The notes under the pieces are model-generated. The model was not told the DNA's origin. It saw nothing but the letters and a program-made list of their open reading frames with translations, and did not search any database. DNA of 12,626 bases from CAZIWJ01 sp964542855 (lineage in GTDB: Bacteria; Bacteroidota; Bacteroidia; Cytophagales; Cyclobacteriaceae). Every line of letters starts with the position of its first letter. The stretch's first letter is position 1. Below, piece by piece: positions 7,714 through 12,626 of the stretch. The stretch spans positions 1 through 12,626 of the forward strand of contig CAZIWJ010000090.1 of assembly GCA_964542855.1 (NCBI GenBank), given 5' to 3'. The position numbers and the translations under genes were made by a program.

Positions 7714-8598
7714 TTAAATTTCCATTGAAAAAGTAAAGTGCTCTTTCGGATCGCGGTGATAACGGTCCAGGTAGGGGGAGAAAGTAGCTACGGAAACCTG
7801 CTGTAAGTCTTTCCGGAAAGAAAGCAAACGAAACCAGCCGTTTCCACCGTTTTCCAACATCTGGTAGTTGGCAAGTAACTGATGCACAGTATTTCCCCGT
7901 TCGCCCTTGCTGGTAATGTAAGCCGATCCGTAGGGTATATGACCACACAGTACCAGGTTAATTGCAGCATGTTTCGAAACAAACTCCTCCCAAAGGCCTT
8001 TTCCATCGAGGCCCCCGATGGGATATGATTTCGGGTTAAACGGGTGCCCTTCCTGAACAAGTTTACCGTCTGAAAAAAGGTAACAATGAGTATTAATAAT
8101 CACCCGGTGATCCGGGTAACGATCAATAATATCACCAGCCCACTGTACTACAGGCTCTTCAACGCCAAAATCAAGATTAACAATTAACCACTTCCGTTGA
8201 ACGGCATGCAGCAGGGCATAACTGTTCGTTGCCTGGCCGTTGAAGCTGCCGCCCCACCAGGAGGCTTCTTCAAATACCGAAAGGGGAAAATATTCATGGA
8301 ACAAAGTTTGCCTGGTATCGGAGTTTCCGTTGTGCCCCATGTCATGGTTACCCAGGGAGAAAGTATAAGGGATTTTGCCGTCGAACAACGACATGATTTC
8401 CTTTGCCTGCTGCCACTCTTCACCGGTATTATGTTCTACCACATCCCCTTCGTGCAATACAAACTGGATATTGAGATGCTCCTGCTGCGATAAAATCCAC
8501 TCTACCTGCTGACGAAAAATACCAGCTTGCTCATGCACGAAATACCGCTGCGTATCGGGTAGAACGGCAATAGTAAAATAGTCCGATTCAATAGGCAT
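7714..8598 (-). CDS. Calcineurin-like metallophosphoesterase
   Basis: Predicted binuclear metal-dependent phosphoesterase of 294 residues; the substrate is unknown. The motif series of the superfamily is in order: an early metal-binding Asp in LPDTQ (13-17), GD (51-52), GNHD (83-86), a histidine in NTH (169-171) and GH (219-220). The opening LPDTQRY in place of the common DxH is typical of a subgroup found in Bacteroidota and other environmental bacteria, often as secreted proteins or domains of larger ones. Here the protein starts almost directly with the first beta-strand (FTIAVLPD) and has no signal peptide, so it should be cytoplasmic. ATG 8598 is the natural start, with no room for an N-terminal extension before the promoter. 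A sodium symporter gene follows within 11 bp. Confidence 0.88.
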   Translation of the reverse strand: MPIESDYFTIAVLPDTQRYFVHEQAGIFRQQVEWILSQQEHLNIQFVLHEGDVVEHNTGEEWQQAKEIMSLFDGKIPYTFSLGNHDMGHNGNSDTRQTLFHEYFPLSVFEEASWWGGSFNGQATNSYALLHAVQRKWLIVNLDFGVEEPVVQWAGDIIDRYPDHRVIINTHCYLFSDGKLVQEGHPFNPKSYPIGGLDGKGLWEEFVSKHAAINLVLCGHIPYGSAYITSKGERGNTVHQLLANYQMLENGGNGWFRLLSFRKDLQQVSVATFSPYLDRYHRDPKEHFTFSMEI

Positions 8599-8630
8599 AC
8601 GTTCCGGGTTAACTCATCTGTTATCGTAAG

Positions 8631-8638
8631 CAAAGTTA
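8631..8638 (-). promoter_or_regulatory. Candidate promoter for the metallophosphoesterase-symporter operon (-7 box TAACTTTG)
   Basis: TAACTTTG on the minus strand is a full match to TAnnTTTG. ATG stands at the -33 position (8658-8660) with the consensus 19-bp spacing, matching TTG at two of three bases. The box is 32 bp ahead of the ATG at 8598, in the 87-bp divergent gap shared with tadA. Confidence 0.6.
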
Positions 8639-8673
8639 TTTTATTTTACTTATGATGCATGGCCCGATAAATT

Positions 8674-8681
8674 TATTTTAG
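8674..8681 (+). promoter_or_regulatory. Weak candidate tadA promoter (TATTTTAG)
   Basis: TATTTTAG differs from TAnnTTTG at one defined base and has ATG at 8652-8654, 19 bp upstream, in place of TTG. The box ends 4 bp before the tadA ATG. If it is used, transcription would start at or just inside the start codon, giving a leaderless message. The AT-rich context makes a chance match possible. Confidence 0.3.
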
Positions 8682-8685
8682 CGTA

Positions 8686-9126
8686 ATGAATACTACCGAC
8701 GAACAATACATGCGCAAAGCCCTGCAACTGGCAGAACAGGCACTGGAAGAAGGGGAAGTGCCGGTTGGGGCTATCGTTGTGTCCGGAACCCGCACGATTG
8801 GGAAAGGATACAACCAGGTGGAAAAACTAAACGATGCAACCGCACACGCAGAAATGATTGCCGTAACAGCGGCTTTTTCGTACCTGGGGGCAAAGTATCT
8901 TCCCGATTGTACGTTGTACGTTACGCTCGAACCCTGCGTCATGTGTGGCGGTGCTATGAACTGGGCACAGGTACAGCGGCTGGTATATGGGGCCTCCGAC
9001 GAACAGCGGGGGTATAACCGTTTTCAGGGCATTCTGCACCCTAAAACCTCAGTAACCCCCGGTGTACTGGAATCCGAAAGCCAGGCCCTGTTACAGGAAT
9101 TCTTTCAACGCATTCGGAAAAAGTAA
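8686..9126 (+). CDS. tadA: tRNA-specific adenosine deaminase
   Basis: Deaminates adenosine 34 of tRNA-Arg(ACG) to inosine in the cytoplasm, so that one tRNA reads several arginine codons. The 146-residue protein is a complete cytidine-deaminase-fold enzyme. It has HAE at 54-56 (zinc ligand His54, proton shuttle Glu56) and PCVMC at 83-87 (zinc ligands Cys84 and Cys87). The N-terminal MRKALQLAEQALEEGEVPVG helix and turn (9-28) and the C-terminal QEFFQRIRK helix that contacts the anticodon stem are as in TadA. Guanine or cytosine deaminases share the fold, but VPVGAI, the MNWAQVQRLVYGASDE segment (91-106) and the length favour TadA. ATG 8686 begins the family N-terminus; the gene has no same-strand neighbour within 2 kb. 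It converges on uvrB with a 78-bp gap. Confidence 0.95.
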   Translation: MNTTDEQYMRKALQLAEQALEEGEVPVGAIVVSGTRTIGKGYNQVEKLNDATAHAEMIAVTAAFSYLGAKYLPDCTLYVTLEPCVMCGGAMNWAQVQRLVYGASDEQRGYNRFQGILHPKTSVTPGVLESESQALLQEFFQRIRKK

Positions 9127-9204
9127 AGGACTAGCACAGGCGTAAGCTTTAAAGCAGCCTCATTAAATCAATCCCCAATTCAATCCCTAATAGGTAAGCT
9201 AGTG
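9127..9204. other. Convergent gap between tadA and uvrB
   Basis: This 78-bp stretch should end both transcripts, but I see no strong GC-rich hairpin with a T run. It holds a short perfect palindrome, GCTTTAAAGC, at about 9146-9155. The distant six-base arms TAGCAC (9132-9137) and GTGCTA (9202-9207) could pair across the gap, though only weakly. No open frame of interest is present. Confidence 0.4.
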
Positions 9205-11232
9205 CTACTCTTTTCTCTTTTCGTATAATCCCTTCAACTCCTGCAACTCATCCCTGAGTTTGGCCGCCTTCATAAACTCCTGCTCTCGTGCAGCGGTTTC
9301 CATTTGCTTCTGAATTTTTTCTATCATTTTGGCCAGGGCTTTCTTGTCCATATAAGCAACCACCGGGTCAGCAGCAATGCTTTCATCTTCACTCTCCACG
9401 TAAGGCTCCGGCTCCCGCTTTTTCGAGTCGGCAACTTTGGTCTGACCCAGTATCGCATCCTTCGACGAGTAAACCGTTTGGGGGGTGATGCCATGTTCTT
9501 CGTTGTATTCGATCTGGATGGCCCTCCTTCGGTCGGTTTCATCAATACTGTCCTGCATCGACCGGGTAATTTTGTCGGCGTACATAATTACCGATCCATT
9601 TACGTTTCTTGCGGCCCGGCCGATGGTCTGAATCAGCGAGCGCTGGTTTCTCAGGTAACCTTCCTTGTCGGCATCCAGGATAGCAACCAGCGATACCTCT
9701 GGTAGGTCCAGCCCTTCTCTTAACAGGTTCACTCCAACCAGCACGTCGAATACCCCCATTCTCAGCTCGCGCAAGATATCTACCCGGTCCAGCGGTTTCA
9801 CTTCCGAGTGAATGTAGCGGCATTTAATGCCGGCCCGTTCCAGGTAAGCAGTAAGCTCTTCGGCCATGCGCTTGGTTAAGGTTGTTACCAGTACGCGTTC
9901 CTTCTTCTGAATGCGGTCGTCAATTTCATCGATTAAATCATCAATCTGGTTGGTGCTCGGGCGGACTTCAATCTTTGGGTCCAGTAAGCCGGTAGGACGG
10001 ATAATCTGTTCCACCACAACGCCTTCCGATTTCCTAAGTTCGTAATCACTGGGGGTAGCACTAACGTAAATCACCTGGTTGCACATGTTTTCGAACTCAT
10101 CAAACTTCAGGGGCCGATTGTCCATGGCCGAAGGTAAACGGAAGCCGTAATCTACCAGGTTTACCTTCCGGGCCCGGTCACCTCCCCACATGGCCCGGAC
10201 CTGGGGCACGGTTACGTGGCTCTCGTCAATTACCATCAGGTAATCGTCGGGGAAATAATCCAGCAGGCAGAACGGGCGCATACCGGGTTTTCTGCGGTCG
10301 AAGTAGCGGGAGTAGTTTTCAATGCCTGAACAATAGCCCAGTTCCCGGATCATTTCCAGGTCGAACTCGGTTCGTTCTTTCAGGCGCTGGGCCTCCAGCG
10401 GGCGTTTTTCTTTTTTAAATGCTTCAATCTGATCAACCAGGTCATCCTGTATTTCTGTAATGGCGGTACTGGTAGTTTCGCGGCTGGTTACAAAAAGGTT
10501 AGCCGGGTAGATGGTAATGATTCGCTCGTCCGATAGTTTTTTTCCGGTTTGAGGATCAATACACTGGATGGCCTCAATTTCATCGCCCCAGAACTGCACG
10601 CGGTAAGCAAAGTCGGCGTAAGCCACAAATATATCAACAGTGTCGCCCCTTACCCGGAACGATCCGCGGGTAAAGTTGGCATCTGTTCTTTTATACAAGA
10701 TGTCTACTAGCGAGAACAGCAACTGGTTCCGGCTGATCTGGTCGCCTTCCTGCAGCCGGACTACATTTTTGCCAAACTCATCGGGGTTTCCAATACCGTA
10801 AATGCAGGATACCGAGCAAACCACAAGCACATCTCTTCTGCCAGACAATAAAGCTGAAGTTGCACTAAGCCTTAACTTTTCAATTTCTTCGTTAATGGAA
10901 AGGTCTTTTTCTATGTAGGTATTGGAGGTGGGGATAAAGGCTTCGGGCTGGTAGTAATCGTAGTAAGAAATAAAATATTCTACCAGGTTGTTCGGGAAAA
11001 ACTGTTTAAACTCGCCGTATAACTGGGCAGCCAGGGTTTTATTATGGCTGAGTACCAGTGTAGGGCGGTCTAGCTCTTTCACTATGTTAGCAACAGTAAA
11101 CGTTTTACCGGAACCGGTAACACCAAGCAGCGTCTGGGCCGGTTCACCGTTTTGTATTCCTTCTAACAGTTGACTAATCGCTTTGGGCTGGTCGCCGGTG
11201 GGCTTATATTTAGAGGTTAATTCAAAGGGCAT
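9205..11232 (-). CDS. uvrB: UvrABC system protein B
   Basis: UvrB is the damage-verifying helicase-like subunit of nucleotide excision repair. It is loaded by UvrA, then recruits UvrC for the incisions. The 675-residue protein is complete. Walker A GVTGSGKT is at 37-44, and the aromatic beta-hairpin that locks onto DNA (YYDYYQPEAF) at 90-99. The UvrA-interaction domain follows, with the DESH box at 336-339. The second helicase domain shows YVSATP (389-394), LREGLDLPEV (504-513) and QTIGRAARN (535-543). The C-terminal UVR domain (about 632-667) binds UvrC. ATG 11232 gives the usual F-x-L-x-S-x-Y-x-P-T-G-D-Q-P start. It diverges from the pterin synthase gene with a 98-bp gap. I saw no LexA-like palindrome or clear TAnnTTTG box on its side. 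Confidence 0.98.
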   Translation of the reverse strand: MPFELTSKYKPTGDQPKAISQLLEGIQNGEPAQTLLGVTGSGKTFTVANIVKELDRPTLVLSHNKTLAAQLYGEFKQFFPNNLVEYFISYYDYYQPEAFIPTSNTYIEKDLSINEEIEKLRLSATSALLSGRRDVLVVCSVSCIYGIGNPDEFGKNVVRLQEGDQISRNQLLFSLVDILYKRTDANFTRGSFRVRGDTVDIFVAYADFAYRVQFWGDEIEAIQCIDPQTGKKLSDERIITIYPANLFVTSRETTSTAITEIQDDLVDQIEAFKKEKRPLEAQRLKERTEFDLEMIRELGYCSGIENYSRYFDRRKPGMRPFCLLDYFPDDYLMVIDESHVTVPQVRAMWGGDRARKVNLVDYGFRLPSAMDNRPLKFDEFENMCNQVIYVSATPSDYELRKSEGVVVEQIIRPTGLLDPKIEVRPSTNQIDDLIDEIDDRIQKKERVLVTTLTKRMAEELTAYLERAGIKCRYIHSEVKPLDRVDILRELRMGVFDVLVGVNLLREGLDLPEVSLVAILDADKEGYLRNQRSLIQTIGRAARNVNGSVIMYADKITRSMQDSIDETDRRRAIQIEYNEEHGITPQTVYSSKDAILGQTKVADSKKREPEPYVESEDESIAADPVVAYMDKKALAKMIEKIQKQMETAAREQEFMKAAKLRDELQELKGLYEKRKE

Positions 11233-11274
11233 ATGGGGTGTTCATTTAATTCGTCGCAAAGCGCAGATAATACG

Positions 11275-11282
11275 TATATTTG
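11275..11282 (+). promoter_or_regulatory. Candidate promoter for the pterin synthase-receptor unit (-7 box TATATTTG)
   Basis: TATATTTG matches TAnnTTTG fully and lies 48 bp ahead of the ATG at 11331, leaving a leader of about 40 nt. No good TTG is found 19 bp upstream. The box overlaps ATACGTAT, an 8-bp palindrome at 11270-11277 in the gap shared with uvrB, so a regulator could act on both genes, but this is only suggestive. Confidence 0.55.
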
Positions 11283-11330
11283 CAGCCACTACCAAAAAAC
11301 GATTGCAAAAGAAAAAACGTTGTTAGTTCT

Positions 11331-11783
11331 ATGGTTTATGTGAGTAGGAAAGAACATTTTAATGCAGCCCACAAGTTGTATAACCCGGCCTGGTCGAAAG
11401 AGCGAAATGAAGAAGTGTTCGGGCCCTGCGCCAATGAGAACTGGCACGGCCACAACTTTGAATTAATCGTTACGGCCAAAGGGTTGCCCAATCCGGAAAC
11501 GGGTTTTGTACTGGATATGAAGCAACTGGGTAACCTGATTAAGGAAAAAATAATTAGCAAGGTAGACCACAAGAACCTGAACCTGGATGTAGATTTTATG
11601 AGGAATAAAATCCCCAGTTGTGAAGTACTGGTTGTTGAAATGTGGAATATTCTGGCCCCTGAAATTACATCCCTTAATCCTTCTGCCCGGTTGCACAGCA
11701 TTAAGATATACGAAACAGCAAATAACTTCGTAGAATACTTCGGTGAAAACGCAGCAGAAATCAATATTCCTGTGATTAGTTAA
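11331..11783 (+). CDS. 6-pyruvoyl-tetrahydropterin synthase / 6-carboxytetrahydropterin synthase (QueD) family protein
   Basis: A zinc enzyme acting on 7,8-dihydroneopterin triphosphate, which leads either to 6-pyruvoyl-tetrahydropterin (biopterin route) or to 6-carboxy-tetrahydropterin (queuosine route). Of its 150 residues, the likely zinc ligands are His14 (NAAH), His39 and His41 (WHGH). The catalytic set is Cys33 (GPC), Asp79-His80 (VDHKNLN) and Glu128 (YET). Cys33 and the HGH box are separated by five residues, as in animal 6-pyruvoyl-tetrahydropterin synthases; E. coli QueD has three. Many Bacteroidota homologues are nevertheless labelled QueD, so no symbol is given. An in-frame TTG at 11280 would add 17 unlikely residues and overlap the -7 box, so ATG 11331 is preferred. 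No folE, queC or queE is visible nearby. A TonB-dependent receptor starts 3 bp downstream, so co-transcription is likely. Confidence 0.9.
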   Translation: MVYVSRKEHFNAAHKLYNPAWSKERNEEVFGPCANENWHGHNFELIVTAKGLPNPETGFVLDMKQLGNLIKEKIISKVDHKNLNLDVDFMRNKIPSCEVLVVEMWNILAPEITSLNPSARLHSIKIYETANNFVEYFGENAAEINIPVIS

Positions 11784-11786
11784 TCT

Positions 11787-12626
11787 ATGCGTTTTTTTCT
11801 TATCTCTCTGTTATTTTTTTCGCTCAATGCCTCGGCCCAGTTGTTAGTGGCCGATAGCTGTACGCACAGTTTTACCGGGCGCGTTTTCGATGCTAGCAAC
11901 CAGCAACCACTTCCTTTTGTAAGCATCCAACTAAAAGGAACTACAATCGGTACGGTATCTAATAAAGAAGGACGATTTACCATTAACAATATCTGCCGGG
12001 AGGAGTACGATGTAGTTTTTTCATACGTAGGATATAAACAACTGAAACATCATCACGACGCCTACCATCCGGAATCGCAAATATTCCTGGCGCCCGATAA
12101 CATGATGCTGGAAAGTATTATCGTTGAAGGAAAGCAACAGGCCGGAAGTTTATCTTCCGGAACGGTAAACGAGCTCAACAGCCAGACCCTGCAGCAAAAC
12201 CAGTCAGCCTCACTCGGTGATATTGCCGCCAATATTAGCGGGGTAAGCATGCTTAAAACCGGGCAGAATGTTGTTAAGCCCATCATCCACGGCCTGCACA
12301 GCAACCGGGTGCTAATAGTTAATAATGGAGTTCGCCACGAATTTCAGAACTGGGGAACCGAACATGCCCCGGAAATAGATCCTTCACTGGCCAACAATAT
12401 CAGCGTGGTGAAAGGAGCGGCCACGGTGCGTTACGGACCGGAAGCTTTAGGGGGCGTACTGCTTATTAACCCGCCTGTTGCCAATTATCTCACCCCGCTT
12501 AAAGGCAAAGTAACTCTGAATGGCGAAAGCAACGGCAGGGGAGGGGAAGGCACGTTTCAACTCAGGAAAGGTTTCCACAAAATTGCTGTAACCACCCAGG
12601 GCAGCTACGGCAAGTACGGCGACCGT
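11787..12626 (+). CDS. TonB-dependent outer-membrane receptor, 3' end outside the window
   Basis: N-terminal 280 residues of a receptor that would import a bound substrate across the outer membrane using energy from TonB-ExbBD. A signal peptide covers 1-18 (hydrophobic core, then NASAQ). A carboxypeptidase-regulatory-like beta-sandwich spans about 28-103 (TGRVFDASNQQPLPFVSIQL, then GTVSNKEGRFTI). The TonB-box-like ESIIVEG is at 109-115. The plug domain runs from about 120 to 228 and includes IHGLHSNRVLIVNNGVR and VVKGAATVRYGPEALGGV; the first barrel strands follow. Histidines are unusually frequent: LKHHHDAYH at 86-94, HGLH at 168-171, RHEF at 183-186 and TEHAPEID at 191-198. This recalls metal-uptake receptors but does not prove it. 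There is no SusD-like partner before it. It starts 3 bp after the pterin synthase stop, where GATTA-gt-TAATC forms a small inverted repeat (11774-11785). The frame is open to the edge. Confidence 0.95.
   Translation, partial: MRFFLISLLFFSLNASAQLLVADSCTHSFTGRVFDASNQQPLPFVSIQLKGTTIGTVSNKEGRFTINNICREEYDVVFSYVGYKQLKHHHDAYHPESQIFLAPDNMMLESIIVEGKQQAGSLSSGTVNELNSQTLQQNQSASLGDIAANISGVSMLKTGQNVVKPIIHGLHSNRVLIVNNGVRHEFQNWGTEHAPEIDPSLANNISVVKGAATVRYGPEALGGVLLINPPVANYLTPLKGKVTLNGESNGRGGEGTFQLRKGFHKIAVTTQGSYGKYGDR

Noticed and set aside
7703..7948. N-terminal extension of the symporter to an ATG at 7948 (389 residues), possibly a fusion protein
   Set aside because: The added 82 residues are the out-of-frame shadow of the metallophosphoesterase C-terminus, hydrophilic and rich in Arg and Pro, and the overlap of 235 bp on the same strand is implausible.
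11280..11330. Longer pterin synthase start at TTG 11280
   Set aside because: It overlaps the TATATTTG promoter box and adds a basic tail with no family similarity; ATG 11331 fits.
11336..11764. Leftward open frame of 142 codons opposite the pterin synthase
   Set aside because: Antisense shadow of a gene with intact catalytic motifs; no recognisable protein features.
1..12626. Defence island, phage, CRISPR array or mobile element
   Set aside because: All complete genes are recognisable housekeeping or envelope functions; no repeat-spacer pattern, integrase, transposase, tRNA with attachment site or abrupt composition change was seen.

Overview
The window reads as chromosomal DNA of a Bacteroidota bacterium, most likely of the Cytophagales type. 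Three things point there: a TonB-dependent outer-membrane receptor that begins with a carboxypeptidase-regulatory-like domain, promoter elements of the TAnnTTTG type (the Bacteroidota -7 box) ahead of several genes, and a general lack of strong Shine-Dalgarno sequences. GC content is in the mid-40s by eye. The genes are mostly housekeeping. I see no transposase, integrase, CRISPR array, toxin, phage gene, tRNA or rRNA.

Layout: positions 1-51 hold the first 17 codons of a leftward gene with a signal-peptide-like start. Leftward genes then run from 8598 down to 192. The first unit is metallophosphoesterase then BASS-family sodium symporter (8598 to 6779). The second is ftsK then lolA (6640 to 3467), ending in a clear intrinsic terminator. 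Then come pyrF (3389-2577) and a mitochondrial-type aconitase (2459-192), the latter followed by a strong intrinsic terminator at 126-155. On the right, tadA (8686-9126, rightward) diverges from the metallophosphoesterase and converges on uvrB (11232-9205, leftward). uvrB diverges from a 6-pyruvoyl-tetrahydropterin synthase-family gene (11331-11783). Three bases later a TonB-dependent receptor starts and runs off the right edge.

The genes cover separate basic functions: TCA cycle (aconitase), UMP synthesis (PyrF), chromosome segregation at division (FtsK), lipoprotein trafficking (LolA), wobble inosine in tRNA (TadA), nucleotide excision repair (UvrB) and pterin or deazapurine synthesis. The ftsK-lolA order is also found in Enterobacteria. 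The metallophosphoesterase-symporter pair and the pterin synthase-receptor pair are tightly spaced and probably co-transcribed.

I did not find a convincing previously undescribed system. The points most worth a second look are the C-x5-HGH (PTPS-II-like) motif of the pterin enzyme and its 3-bp linkage to a histidine-rich TonB receptor, a terminator hairpin only 16 bp ahead of pyrF, the missing ATG of the symporter gene, a nine-C run inside ftsK, and short repeats in the gaps.
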